A DNA stretch of 64,000 nt from a bacterium. Its GTDB lineage: Bacteria; Joyebacterota; Joyebacteria; Joyebacterales; Joyebacteraceae. Location: positions 3,412 to 67,411 of the forward strand of contig JALGZK010000011.1 of NCBI GenBank assembly GCA_025774935.1, in the 5' to 3' direction. The notes under the pieces are model-generated. The model was not told the DNA's origin and did no database searches. It saw nothing but the letters and a program-made list of their open reading frames with translations. This document shows positions 24,034 through 32,852 of the stretch, piece after piece; position 1 is the stretch's first letter, and each line of letters begins with the position of its first letter. The translations under genes were made by a program, and so were the position numbers.

Positions 24034-26454
24034 ATGGCGAGGAGCACTCGCCTCGGCAGCTCTCGGGATCAGCGGTTCACGGTAGTCGCGCGTCTTTCGG
24101 GGTGGGTCGGGATCCTCCTGGTGATTGGAGCGTTCCCCGCTCTCTCCGCGGCCGCCTTCGACGAGGTGGTCGCGACTCTGTCATTCGACGCGAGCGAGCT
24201 CGTCTTCGAGCACCACGAGGGTTACGACCTTGTGTCCCTCAAGGGCGCCGACTACCTCACTGAGCCCGCGAACCCGATGCTCCCCGCGCTCAGCATCCAG
24301 CTCCTGCTTCCCCCCGGTGCCGATCCGTCGGACGTCACGGCGGTCACGAGCGGGACGGTCTTCCTCCCCGAGCGATACAGCATAGTACCCGCGCCTCGGC
24401 CAGCCACATTCTCCTCTCGAGGGGCAGCAGAAGTTCCCCAGCCGAATCACTCAACCTACAATTCGGTGCTGCCATACCCGAGTGAGGTCGCTCGGCTGGC
24501 CGGGGTCGGGTCGTTCGACGGTCGCCGCATCGCAACGGTGATCGTGACACCTCTTCAGTACGTGCCCGCGACGGGTGAGCTCCTCCTTCACTCCGAGATC
24601 GACATCGTGGTGTCGACCGAGCCGGCGGCGGACGCCGCGGACTTCGCGAGCGTACGCGAGCCGTCTCGCGTGACGGCGGCGGTCGCCCGGAGCGCCATCG
24701 CGAACGCGGAGGCTCTCGGCAGGTACGATGGGCACTCCGTGGAGACGCCCCGCGCGAGCGGCGACTTCGACTACCTCATCGTTTGTCCTGAGGCGCTCGC
24801 TGACGAGTTCGCCCCCCTTGCCGAGTGGAAGACGAGGAAGGGCGTGAAGGCCAGGATCGTCACGCTCGAGGAGATCGCCGAGGATCCGTTCCTCGCGGGG
24901 ATCGACGAACCTGAAGCAATCCGGAACTGCATCATCCACCATTACACCGAGAACGGAATCAGCTGGGTGCTTCTCGGCGGCGACACGGAGGTGGTGCCGG
25001 CGAGAGACGCATACGACTTCTTCTACGAGCAGGGCATCCCGTCCGACCTCTACTACGCGGACCTCGACGGAACGTGGGACGAGGACGGCGACGGGCTGTG
25101 GGGCGAGCATGAGGACGACGGGATTGACATGTACTCGGACGTCTTCGTCGGCCGGGCGCCGGTCGTGACCGAGGACGACGCGGCCGCGTTCGTGGCAAAG
25201 GTGCTGTCGTATGAGGGCGCTGCCTATCACGTGGTCGACGACTACGAACTCAGGATGCTCTTCCTGGGCGAGATCCTCTGGGACTCGCCGGATCCGTACA
25301 CCGACGGCGGCTACGCTCTCGACATGATCGACGCGGACTACGTCCCTGGCCGGTTCGACCAGATCACGAAGCTCTACGAGCGTAACGGCACCCTCTCCCT
25401 CGGGAGTGTCATGACGGAGCTGCAGGAGGGCTACGGCATCGTCATGCACGAGGGCCACTCGACGATGTACTACGTGAGCATCGGCGATGACGACCTCACG
25501 TCTCAGTCGCTCGACCAGCTCACGAACGACGCCCGCGCCGGAGTGTGGTACTCGGTCGGCTGCTGGTCGGCTGCGCTCGACCACGACGCGTTCGCGGAAC
25601 ACTGGCTCCGGAACCCTGACGGCGGCGGGGTCGCCTACGTCGGGAACTCGAGGTACGGATGGGGCTGTCCTGGCTACCCCGGACAGTGCGTCTCCGATCT
25701 CTACAGCCAGCAGTGGGCGAACTCTCTCTTCGTGAAGGACCTCGTGCACGCGGGGGCCGTTCACGCCGATGCGAAGCACCACTACGTCGGCCTCTCGAGG
25801 TCCGACGACTACATGCGGTATGCGATGTACGAGCTGAACCTCCTCGGCGACCCGGAGATGCCGATCTGGACCGATCGTCCGGCGCCGCTCACTGTCGTCC
25901 ACCCCGAGGCGGTCGAGATGGACGAGTCGGCGCTCGAGGTGCTCGTGCGGTCCGACGGCTTCCCTCTCGAAGGCGCGACCGTCTGCCTCGGCTCCGAGGA
26001 GGCGAGCGTCTACGAGGTCGGGACGACGGATAACGCCGGGCGCGTGTCCTTCGAGCTCGACGTCGTCGACGCGTTCGACGCGACGCTCACCGTTACCTCG
26101 CACAACCATGTTCCGTACGGCGGCGTGATTGCCGTCGGCTACGGCGCGACCGGAATCGACGATGATGAGATCGGGAGCGTGACAGCGCTCTACGAGAACT
26201 ACCCGAATCCGTTCGGCCCTCTGACCACTCTAGCGTTCAGCCTCGCTGAGCGGGAACGGGTGACGATCACGATCTACGACGTGAGTGGCAGGGTGGTCGA
26301 CGTGCTGATCGACGAGGCGCTGCCTGCCGGGCGCTCGTCGGTTCACTGGGACGGCAAGGACGGCGCCGGCCGCGACGTTGCGACCGGGGTCTACTTCGCC
26401 AGGATGTCGGCGGGAAGCTCGCACTTTGAAACGAAGATGATGTTGGTGAGGTGA
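24034..26454 (+). CDS. Gingipain-type cysteine peptidase (family C25) with type IX sorting domain
   Basis: An 806-aa protein. ATG 24034 is chosen for GGAG 4 nt upstream and the following signal peptide (WVGILLVIGAFPALSAAA). Residues ~25-230 look like a C25 propeptide region. The catalytic domain starts at FDYLIVCPEAL and contains WVLLGGDTEVVPAR, DVFVGRAPV, His475 in MHEGHS and Cys510 in SVGCWS, the expected His-Cys dyad. Then comes an Ig-like region and the sorting domain (YENYPNPFGPLTTLAFSL, YDVSGRVVDVL, ATGVYFARM, ending KMMLVR). It is an exported protease probably delivered by type IX secretion. It sits alone downstream of the promoter/terminator unit. Confidence 0.88.
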   Translation: MARSTRLGSSRDQRFTVVARLSGWVGILLVIGAFPALSAAAFDEVVATLSFDASELVFEHHEGYDLVSLKGADYLTEPANPMLPALSIQLLLPPGADPSDVTAVTSGTVFLPERYSIVPAPRPATFSSRGAAEVPQPNHSTYNSVLPYPSEVARLAGVGSFDGRRIATVIVTPLQYVPATGELLLHSEIDIVVSTEPAADAADFASVREPSRVTAAVARSAIANAEALGRYDGHSVETPRASGDFDYLIVCPEALADEFAPLAEWKTRKGVKARIVTLEEIAEDPFLAGIDEPEAIRNCIIHHYTENGISWVLLGGDTEVVPARDAYDFFYEQGIPSDLYYADLDGTWDEDGDGLWGEHEDDGIDMYSDVFVGRAPVVTEDDAAAFVAKVLSYEGAAYHVVDDYELRMLFLGEILWDSPDPYTDGGYALDMIDADYVPGRFDQITKLYERNGTLSLGSVMTELQEGYGIVMHEGHSTMYYVSIGDDDLTSQSLDQLTNDARAGVWYSVGCWSAALDHDAFAEHWLRNPDGGGVAYVGNSRYGWGCPGYPGQCVSDLYSQQWANSLFVKDLVHAGAVHADAKHHYVGLSRSDDYMRYAMYELNLLGDPEMPIWTDRPAPLTVVHPEAVEMDESALEVLVRSDGFPLEGATVCLGSEEASVYEVGTTDNAGRVSFELDVVDAFDATLTVTSHNHVPYGGVIAVGYGATGIDDDEIGSVTALYENYPNPFGPLTTLAFSLAERERVTITIYDVSGRVVDVLIDEALPAGRSSVHWDGKDGAGRDVATGVYFARMSAGSSHFETKMMLVR

Positions 26455-26666
26455 GTCGGTTTGAGGTGAGTCGTCCGGAGGCCCTCGACGCGCCGCTCAG
26501 AGAGGCGCCCTCCGTTCGGCCGCCGGACCGATCCCCGCGACGGGGCACTTGGGTCGCGGGGTGAGCGTCCAGAAGCCGCCGCACATTCCGTGCTCCTACA
26601 TTGGACACTCTCATGGTTGCAGGACCCGGAGCACGCCGGGCGGCCCACGGTTCGGGCGACTCATAG

Positions 26667-26706
26667 CGGAGCAACGGCGCGTCGCGAGAGCGGCGCGCCG
26701 ACTCCG
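26667..26706 (+). other. Compound hairpin with GAGA tetraloop
   Basis: The outer stem CGGAG (26667-26671) pairs with CTCCG (26702-26706). The inner 10-bp stem 26676-26685 pairs with 26690-26699 (one G-T pair) around a GNRA-type GAGA loop, with a 4-nt/2-nt internal loop between. A GNRA loop with an internal loop is typical of folded RNAs. Confidence 0.5.
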
Positions 26707-26825
26707 CCCCTCACGCACAGATGAGCTGGCCGGTCCCCTCGCCGAAGTCATCCGAGAACCTGCGCAAGCATAGTCGTGACCACTGCAGGGGCCGGCCGGC
26801 CACTCTTCTCACTCGCAGCACGTAG

Positions 26826-26857
26826 CCCCGATCGGGCACCCGCCCGGTCGGGGTTTT
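26826..26857 (+). terminator. Intrinsic terminator
   Basis: CCCCGATCGGGC (26826-26837) pairs with GCCCGGTCGGGG (26842-26853) with one internal mismatch, then TTTT. It has a classical form. Confidence 0.8.
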
Positions 26858-26928
26858 CGTGTTCGTGCGGGACTCCCCAGGCTGGCTCATGGGTGTCCGG
26901 GGAGTTCGTTTGGATATGTACTTCGCAC

Positions 26929-26966
26929 TTGACATTATGTTCGGTACACCGTACATTTGGTGTATC
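26929..26966 (+). promoter_or_regulatory. Promoter with overlapping palindromic operator before the XRE gene
   Basis: -35 TTGACA (26929-26934), a 17-bp spacer, -10 TACATT (26952-26957). An imperfect inverted repeat, GGTACACC (26943-26950) and GGTGTATC (26959-26966), 7 of 8 positions symmetric, brackets the -10. It is placed for autorepression by the XRE protein encoded just downstream. Confidence 0.6.
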
Positions 26967-26993
26967 GGCGGCTCACTTCCCAGGAGGATGTCG

Positions 26994-27242
26994 ATGCGAC
27001 GGAGGGGGGTTTCGGACGAGCCGAGGGTCCGGCTACGGACCCATCTCAAGCAGCACCGTGCCCGACTGGACATGACCCAGGAGGAGCTGGCGGCGCAGGT
27101 GGGGGTCAGGAGACAGACGATCTTGGCGATCGAGAAGGGGTACTTCGTCCCGTCCGCGCTTCTCGCGTTCCTCCTGGCGCGGGAGCTCGGGATGCCGGTC
27201 GATGAGCTCTTCGAGCTCGAGTTCGAGGAGGACGCATCATGA
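26994..27242 (+). CDS. XRE-family transcriptional regulator
   Basis: An 82-aa protein. ATG 26994 is chosen because AGGAGG (26982-26987) is 6 nt upstream; an ATG at 26988 abuts that site. The helix-turn-helix reads [25 protein letters not shown], closely like the YozG/HTH_3 group of short regulators, with [14 protein letters not shown] at the end. It overlaps the next gene by 4 nt (ATGA). It probably represses its own operon through the palindrome at 26943-26966. Confidence 0.9.
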   Translation: MRRRGVSDEPRVRLRTHLKQHRARLDMTQEELAAQVGVRRQTILAIEKGYFVPSALLAFLLARELGMPVDELFELEFEEDAS

Positions 27243-27790
27243 GAACCGAGATGGACGTGATGCACATGGACGAACGACAGAGACTCCACTGGCTCAAAGC
27301 CAACAGGGCGACACTCATGACGGTCGGCGTGGGGTGGCTCCTCTGGATCGGGTTCGAGCTAATCGAGGGGCGGACGCCGTGGTCTCTCATCTGGATGGTG
27401 CCGACCGTTGCGGCGGTACGTCTCGGTTTCTACTGGTTCTACGCCCGCGACCGTGACGTGCTCTGGAGAGAGCGCCTGCTCTTCTTCGTGCTCGTCGGGG
27501 CAGGGCACTTCATCGCGACGATCGCGGCGCAGCTCGGGGAGTTCTCGACGAGCGGCCTCTTCGGGATCTTCCCTGAGCCCGGTCACACTGCGTGGTCGGC
27601 TACGGTGCGCGTCCTGGAGTTCCCTCTCGTAACGCTGTCACGGGGTAGCGGGACGTTCGAGACCGCCGCGTACGGATGGATGATGATTCTGAACAGCGCG
27701 CTCTGGGCCGGTGTCATCTCAGCCGCAGTCTGGGCACTGAGGCGCAAGCGGGATGGAACTCGCACTCCTGAACTCGGGGTCTCTCACTGA
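27239..27790 (+). CDS. Four-pass membrane protein coupled to the XRE regulator
   Basis: A 183-aa protein with about four hydrophobic segments ([71 protein letters not shown]) and a basic C-terminus. It starts inside the regulator's stop codon, so it is translationally coupled. Short XRE regulators are often paired with small membrane proteins of unknown function. No family is recognised. Confidence 0.75.
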   Translation: MRTEMDVMHMDERQRLHWLKANRATLMTVGVGWLLWIGFELIEGRTPWSLIWMVPTVAAVRLGFYWFYARDRDVLWRERLLFFVLVGAGHFIATIAAQLGEFSTSGLFGIFPEPGHTAWSATVRVLEFPLVTLSRGSGTFETAAYGWMMILNSALWAGVISAAVWALRRKRDGTRTPELGVSH

Positions 27791-27880
27791 CCGCACCGGG
27801 AGGGGTTCAACCTCTTGCGCTTCAGACGGTCTCAAATCGTATGGGCTCGTCCAGCTCGGCAACGCTCGGGAGGTATCCGC

Positions 27881-29269
27881 ATGAAACTCGTTTCGATGGC
27901 CGTGATCGTGGTCGTCCTCTGCGCGACGGTTATGTTCGACGCCGGCGCCTGGGCATCGGACTGCAGAGTGGTCGTACTCAAGGACGGGGACGACGGACTC
28001 GCTCTCGAGATCGTGACTCTGGTCGAGGGTGAGACGACGCTCTTTGGCAGCGGCAAGGTCATCACCGTCATCGTGCCGTTCGGCATCGGCATGTCCGGGG
28101 ACCTGCTGAAGGCCGAGGACGTGCGGCGGGAGATGGGCGTGCACTGCGAGGGCGGGGAGATTCGGATCACGTCGTATCGTCCGGACGGAACGGACCGGGC
28201 GCTACCGGTCGTTCCGGTGGCTGACCTCGACGCGTACGACATCCGGGTGAACGTCACGACGGGAGACGGAAGGAAGCGCGCGTTCAAGGTCAGGGCATAT
28301 CGACAGATCGAGACGGACGATGGACCCGTCATCGACATGTTCGGCGGCGCGATTCCGATGGTGTCGGGTGACTACTCGGTGACGACGGAGGTGAGCGAAG
28401 CGGAGGCGCGAAACGGGGTGTACGGCCACGCCGCCCTCCGGTACGTCGACGGGCTCCTGTTCACGGAGGGCAGGACGACCGACGGAACGACGGGCACGTT
28501 CATCGTCGACTTCGGTGCGGGCGGCACGGTCGTGGCGAGGGAGTTCCTGCCCGACGACGCAGAGATCGAGGAACTCCTTGCCATCGAGCACTCGGGTGAG
28601 GGGAGTCGCGTGCTCCCTGGAACGATGTCGGGTGCGGGCGGGGAGGTAGCAGGTTTCCTCGGGCGGGCAGAGCTCGCGGGGTTCTCGATCGGGTCGATCA
28701 CGTTCGGGGACACGCGGGTGAGCGTCATCGATGAGATGCCGGACTTCGGGGACGCACCGATAGCCGGGATCCTCGGCCTCGACGTCCTGGCCCGGGCGGC
28801 AGTCGTTTCGTTCGGGTACGATGACGAGGCGCGACTCGTGATGAAGCCCTCGTCCAGCGACGCCGGCACGGAGGGGAGCATCGAGCTTCCGTTCCGCATG
28901 GCGGCCGACCACATTTTCGTCGAGGGCGGGCTCGGCGCGGCCCCCGTGACGTTCCTCTTCGACACGGGGGCGCGGGGGACGATCGTCCCGGAGTCGGTCG
29001 CGGAGGCGTCGGGCCTGGGAGCGGGGGAGGAGGTCGACCGGGAGTTCCGCGGTCTTGACGGCAATCCCCTGCCCGCCCGCGTGGTCACTGTGGAGGGTCT
29101 CACGCTCGGAGCGGAGTTGTTCCCGCCGATGCAGATCTACGTCGCAGACCTGCCGGTTCTTGCGAACTGGGGCCTCGACGAGACGAGCGGACTCCTCGGG
29201 AACGACTTCCTCGAGAACTACGACCGGGTCGAGCTTGATTTCGAAGGTGGGGTGCTCAGGCTCAGGTAA
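27881..29269 (+). CDS. Secreted single-chain retropepsin-like aspartic protease
   Basis: A 462-aa protein. ATG 27881 has GGGAGG upstream and begins a signal peptide (MKLVSMAVIVVVLC ... GAWAS). Two aspartic-protease half-domains are visible. The first has Asp210 in FIVDFGAGGTVV, the second Asp361 in FLFDTGARGTIV. Each is followed by a GLDVL/GNDFLENYDRVELDF segment typical of retropepsin-like (gag_pre/RVP_2) folds. The N-terminal ~170 residues are an unassigned beta-rich region. The first motif is D-F-G instead of D-T-G, so catalysis may rely on the second lobe or be lost. Confidence 0.7.
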   Translation: MKLVSMAVIVVVLCATVMFDAGAWASDCRVVVLKDGDDGLALEIVTLVEGETTLFGSGKVITVIVPFGIGMSGDLLKAEDVRREMGVHCEGGEIRITSYRPDGTDRALPVVPVADLDAYDIRVNVTTGDGRKRAFKVRAYRQIETDDGPVIDMFGGAIPMVSGDYSVTTEVSEAEARNGVYGHAALRYVDGLLFTEGRTTDGTTGTFIVDFGAGGTVVAREFLPDDAEIEELLAIEHSGEGSRVLPGTMSGAGGEVAGFLGRAELAGFSIGSITFGDTRVSVIDEMPDFGDAPIAGILGLDVLARAAVVSFGYDDEARLVMKPSSSDAGTEGSIELPFRMAADHIFVEGGLGAAPVTFLFDTGARGTIVPESVAEASGLGAGEEVDREFRGLDGNPLPARVVTVEGLTLGAELFPPMQIYVADLPVLANWGLDETSGLLGNDFLENYDRVELDFEGGVLRLR

Positions 29270-29331
29270 TTCGGGCGGGCTATCGGGCGGAATCCGATTC
29301 GCAACCGATCCGAATCCGTCCCCGATGAGAC

Positions 29332-29358
29332 GACGGAGGCGCCGTGAGCGCCTCCGTC
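29332..29358. terminator. Hairpin between convergent genes
   Basis: A perfect 11-bp stem, 29332-29342 with 29348-29358, and a 5-nt loop. It separates the retropepsin-like gene from the minus-strand MBL gene. No T run on either strand. Confidence 0.6.
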
Positions 29359-29422
29359 TCGTGTGTCGTGGCCCGCCAGTCCTACCCGGGTCGTGCGGGT
29401 CCGAGTCCTGGCCACGGCCGCG

Positions 29423-30190
29423 TCAGGCGGCTGCAGCGACTCTCTTCTCCAGTTCCTCGATGTGCTCGTCGATGATCTCCGGTCCGCAGACCTCTCCATG
29501 ACCCGGCACGATCCTGTCGATCTCGAGCCGCTTGATCTTCTCGAGGCCGGCGATCCACTTCTTCCAGTCGCGCACTTCCCCGAACATAGTGACCGGCCCC
29601 GCGCGCTCGTTGATCGCGTCGCCGGCGAAGAGGACCTTGCTCTTCGGGTGGTACACGACGAGGTCGCACGGCGTGTGCCCGGGCAGGTGCTGGATGAGGA
29701 TCTCCTCGCCGTTGGCCGCGAGGGAGACCTCCTCGCCGATGTGGCGGTGCGGCGACACGGGATGAACGTTCCCCACGTGCTTCCGGCACGTCTCCGGGTC
29801 GATCTTGAGGAAGGCCTCGATCATTCCCTGGTAGTCCGTCGCATCGAGATGCGAGCGCATGTCCGCCATGCAGCCACCGAACGACTTGTGCGCGTAGATG
29901 AGCGTGTGGCGGTCGTCGAAGTAGCTGGCGGCGTAGCAGTGGTCGAGGTGGTGGTGCGTCAGCACAAGGTACGACATCTCTCGGCCCGGCGCCTTCGTCT
30001 GGGCGTAGTCCCACACGTAGCGTCCCTGCGCCTCCGTCTGCCCGGAGTTGACGAAGACCTGAGCGCGCCCGGTGGCGATGATCCCGACGTTCGCGGCGTG
30101 AACGCCCTCCAGCGTCTCCATGTCGAGAATCGCGTGGACGCCGTTGCCAAGGTCGGCAGTTCGCGGAACTCCGAGGCCTGGCTGTTCCAT
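29423..30190 (-). CDS. Metallo-beta-lactamase-fold hydrolase
   Basis: A 255-aa protein. The zinc motif is LTHHHLDHCYAASYF (HxHxDH), followed by LPGHTPCDLVVYH (third His region) and LFAGDAINERAG (bridging Asp), ending PGHGEVCGPEI. It has the general layout of a glyoxalase II/MBL hydrolase. The substrate is unknown. It is the last gene of a minus-strand group after thrS. Confidence 0.88.
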   Translation of the reverse strand: MEQPGLGVPRTADLGNGVHAILDMETLEGVHAANVGIIATGRAQVFVNSGQTEAQGRYVWDYAQTKAPGREMSYLVLTHHHLDHCYAASYFDDRHTLIYAHKSFGGCMADMRSHLDATDYQGMIEAFLKIDPETCRKHVGNVHPVSPHRHIGEEVSLAANGEEILIQHLPGHTPCDLVVYHPKSKVLFAGDAINERAGPVTMFGEVRDWKKWIAGLEKIKRLEIDRIVPGHGEVCGPEIIDEHIEELEKRVAAAA

Positions 30191-30250
30191 GCTCTTACCC
30201 CCTGAGGGATCAGTGCTGTCGCGTGGAAGCTGTCGGAATCGCGGGCGCGG

Positions 30251-32128
30251 CTATCCGACGAAGATGGGCCTGAGCGAGAGGCGCTTCGGTACGTTGAGCG
30301 GCCGGAATGGCCGACCCGCGGTCTTCTCCTCGATGAGCGAGTTGAGCCTGTCGAGCGAGAACGTCTCCTGTTCGCCGCCGTGCACTCGGACCGAGAGTTC
30401 GCCGCTCTCGACCTCGCGGTCTCCGACGACCAGAACGAACGGAACCCACCGCCTTCCTGCCTGCCGGATCTTCTTGCCGACGCTCATGTCGCGGTCGTCG
30501 AAGTCGGCGCGGAAGGGGATCTTCTCGAGAAGCGATTCGCAGAAGGCGTGGTGCCTGTCTGCGACGGGGATGATGCGGATCTGCGTCGGCGCGAGCCAGA
30601 GCGGGAAGTTCGGTACGCCCTTCTCTCGCACCTTGATCGCCTGCTGCTCGAGGATGGCGCAGAGCACCCGCTCGATCGAGCCGGAGATCGAGGTGTGCAT
30701 GAGGATCGGGTGTCTCTTCTGGCCGTCCTCCTCGACGTAGGTGATGTCGAAGCGGTCGGTGTTCTCGACGTCGATCTGTACTGTTGAGAGGCACGAAGAC
30801 TTGCCCTGAGCGTCGACGAAGTTGTACTCGAGCTTCGCGACGAAGTAGAAGAAGCGCTCGTCCCAGATCTCCACGAGCATCGGCTTGCCTGCGCGCCGGG
30901 CGATCTCGCCGGCGAAGTCCGGGTCTTCGTCCATGAACCCGCGAACGAACCGCACGGCGACCTCGTAATCGATCCCGAAGTCATCCATGCATCGGGTGGA
31001 GAGCTCCATTTGCTGCAGGAACTCCTCGCGCGCGCTTACGTTGTCCCTGGCGAGCGTGTGGAGGTCGGGCATCGTGAACGTGCGGAGCCGCCTGAGTCCG
31101 GCAAGCTCGCCGGTCTGTTCGCGGCGGAACGAGTAGTGGCTGATCTCGAAGAGCCTCGCCGGGAGCATGCGGTGGGAGAGCTGCATGTCGTGCTGCATCA
31201 GATACTGGCCGAAGCAGGCGGCGAACCTGAGGAAGAACTCCTTCTGGTCGGAGAGGAGCACGTACTGCCGCGCGGGGAAGCGGTTCAGGTAGCTCATCAG
31301 GTTCGGGTGCTGGTAGTCGTACATGATGGGCGTCTCGACCCGCATCGCTCCGTACTCGGTGAGGAGGTTCGAGACGTGCTCCTCCGAGAGGCGCTTGATG
31401 AGCTCGCCGTCGGGATACCAGCGGAAGTTCCCGCCGTCCGACGCGGGCTCGTAGTCGACCAGCTCCTGCCTGCGCATGATCTCGATGTGGGCGGGCGGTT
31501 CGTCTGACGCCCGCGTTCCTGAGATCTCGTAGTCGTACATGAGCTTCACGTTGGGGCACCCCGGGAAGTCGAAGTCCTCCGCTAGGCACGACACTCCGTC
31601 TGGCGACATGATGCACCACTCGGACCGGAGCACCTTCTCGGCCTTGATGGCCTCGGACGCGTCCTTGTCCTCGACGTCGGCGGATTTGCCTTCTTCCGGG
31701 ACGATCGTCTTCGCGAGCTCCGAGAGCGGGTGTCCCTTGCACTCGATCTCGAAACCCTTGTAGAACCCGAATGGCGCCTCGTGGATCGTGAGGTCGTCGT
31801 TCGCGCGCATGAGTTCCCCGATCCTCGCGAGGACCTTCGTCGCTACCCTGGGAGAGGAGAGGTTGCTCGAGAGATGGGCGTACGGGTAGAGCATCACGTC
31901 CGCGGTCCCGACCTCCCGGGCGTGGTCGGCGATCGTCGTCGCTGCCTGTCTCGCCACGGACTCGACGTTCTTCTCGTCGGTCTTCTCCGAAGCGAGGTAC
32001 GCGACGAGCGCGTCGCCTGTCGAACCGTTCCGCTGGTCCTCGGGCAGCTCGGCCATCGAGGAGACGGCAGAGGTCTTCTCGGTAACGTGAAAGCTGAACT
32101 TCGCTGCGTGGATAAGGAGGATACGCAT
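30251..32128 (-). CDS. thrS: Threonyl-tRNA synthetase, archaeal-type with D-aminoacyl-deacylase-like editing domain
   Basis: A 625-aa protein. Residues 1-~140 (MRILLIHAAKFSF ... YPYAHLSSNLS, FGFYKGFEIECKGHPLSELA) are the editing domain of archaeal ThrRS, not the TGS/N2 module of usual bacterial ThrRS. The class II core has motif 2 around FRREQTGELAGLRRLRTFTM, motif 3 in PILMHTSISGSIERVL, and the anticodon-binding domain starts LAPTQIRIIPV. It charges tRNA-Thr and the N-domain should remove mischarged Ser. The Shine-Dalgarno before the start at 32128 is weak. Confidence 0.93.
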   Translation of the reverse strand: MRILLIHAAKFSFHVTEKTSAVSSMAELPEDQRNGSTGDALVAYLASEKTDEKNVESVARQAATTIADHAREVGTADVMLYPYAHLSSNLSSPRVATKVLARIGELMRANDDLTIHEAPFGFYKGFEIECKGHPLSELAKTIVPEEGKSADVEDKDASEAIKAEKVLRSEWCIMSPDGVSCLAEDFDFPGCPNVKLMYDYEISGTRASDEPPAHIEIMRRQELVDYEPASDGGNFRWYPDGELIKRLSEEHVSNLLTEYGAMRVETPIMYDYQHPNLMSYLNRFPARQYVLLSDQKEFFLRFAACFGQYLMQHDMQLSHRMLPARLFEISHYSFRREQTGELAGLRRLRTFTMPDLHTLARDNVSAREEFLQQMELSTRCMDDFGIDYEVAVRFVRGFMDEDPDFAGEIARRAGKPMLVEIWDERFFYFVAKLEYNFVDAQGKSSCLSTVQIDVENTDRFDITYVEEDGQKRHPILMHTSISGSIERVLCAILEQQAIKVREKGVPNFPLWLAPTQIRIIPVADRHHAFCESLLEKIPFRADFDDRDMSVGKKIRQAGRRWVPFVLVVGDREVESGELSVRVHGGEQETFSLDRLNSLIEEKTAGRPFRPLNVPKRLSLRPIFVG

Positions 32129-32218
32129 GTTCGGTTTTCCCAGGGTCTTCCTGCGACGCTCTAGGTTGTCTCGATGTTCGGGATCCGGGTGCTCGGTGTC
32201 AGGGGTCCGGATTCACGA

Positions 32219-32242
32219 CTCCGCGGGGCCCTTCCCGCGGAG
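32219..32242 (-). other. 9-bp hairpin between the ECF gene and thrS
   Basis: CTCCGCGGG (32219-32227) pairs with CCCGCGGAG (32234-32242). It lies between the S-component stop and the thrS start. Without a T run it could be a terminator or an mRNA-stability hairpin. No T-box specifier or conserved T-box sequence was seen before thrS. Confidence 0.5.
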
Positions 32243-32252
32243 GCTCATTGTA

Positions 32253-32852
32253 TCACGCTTTCCGCACCCGCTCAATCGCACGCACGATGGCGGGCACGAG
32301 GGCGAGCTGGATGGCCATTCCCACCCAACCCGCGCCGATTGCGGCGAAAGCGGCGACGACCGTCCTGGCCTGGATGCCGATGACCGGCGCAAACCAGACG
32401 ACGACGAGCACCCAGACGACCCTTCCGACGACCATGGCCGGGACGAGCGCGAACCAGACCGAGAGCGTCGCCGCCCGCGCCCTGCTCTCAGGTGTCTCGT
32501 CCTCCGCCCCGCGGCCCCACCTCTTCCGAAGGAAGGTGCAGAACCAGGGCCTCAGGAGCCCGGCGACGAACCCGTACGTTGCGAGCTCGAAGACCATCGG
32601 CACCATGTAGAAGACGGGAGGGCGGCCGACGAGGATGCTCGAGAGGACCGGCGAACCCGCGCCGACGATGAGCCCGGCGATGGGCCCGAGGACCAGGCCC
32701 GCGATGAACGTCGGGATGTGCATCGGGAGGAAGATTCGCCCGCCGAGCGGGAACATGTGGAAGAGCATCGGCAGCAGGATCCCCAGAGCCAGGAGGAGCG
32801 CCGTACCCGTAATGGTCGTCGTGCTGAGCCTGTGCCGGGGCTGGTAGGTCAT
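32253..32852 (-). CDS. ECF-type transporter substrate-binding (S) component-like membrane protein
   Basis: A 199-aa protein with about six transmembrane segments. The start at 32852 is chosen because it overlaps the FmdE-like gene's stop by 4 nt (ATGA); an upstream reading would run back through that gene. The sequence LLLALGILLPMLFHMFPLGGRIFLPMHIPTFIAGLVLGPIAGLIVG is typical of ECF S-components, which bind a vitamin or metal. The T and A subunits are not in the window. The substrate is unknown; the FmdE coupling may be a clue. Confidence 0.75.
   Translation of the reverse strand: MTYQPRHRLSTTTITGTALLLALGILLPMLFHMFPLGGRIFLPMHIPTFIAGLVLGPIAGLIVGAGSPVLSSILVGRPPVFYMVPMVFELATYGFVAGLLRPWFCTFLRKRWGRGAEDETPESRARAATLSVWFALVPAMVVGRVVWVLVVVWFAPVIGIQARTVVAAFAAIGAGWVGMAIQLALVPAIVRAIERVRKA

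Larger units (their letters stand above)
26455..26993 (+). other. 539-bp gene-free stretch with several stable hairpins
   Basis: No convincing gene. It contains CCCCGCGAC/GTCGCGGGG (26533-26561), a compound hairpin at 26667-26706, a terminator at 26826-26857 and the promoter/operator of the XRE gene. The terminator lies 370 nt beyond the last stop codon, so either the protease mRNA has a very long 3' end or an unannotated RNA is made here. It does not match tmRNA, SRP RNA or RNase P RNA signatures that I could look for by eye. Confidence 0.5.

Noticed and set aside
24451-26109. 552-codon reverse frame over the protease gene
   Set aside because: Same shadow effect; the forward frame carries the C25 catalytic residues and a sorting domain.
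26549-26773. 74-codon forward frame in the structured gap
   Set aside because: No SD site, atypical composition, and overlaps the stable hairpin at 26667-26706.
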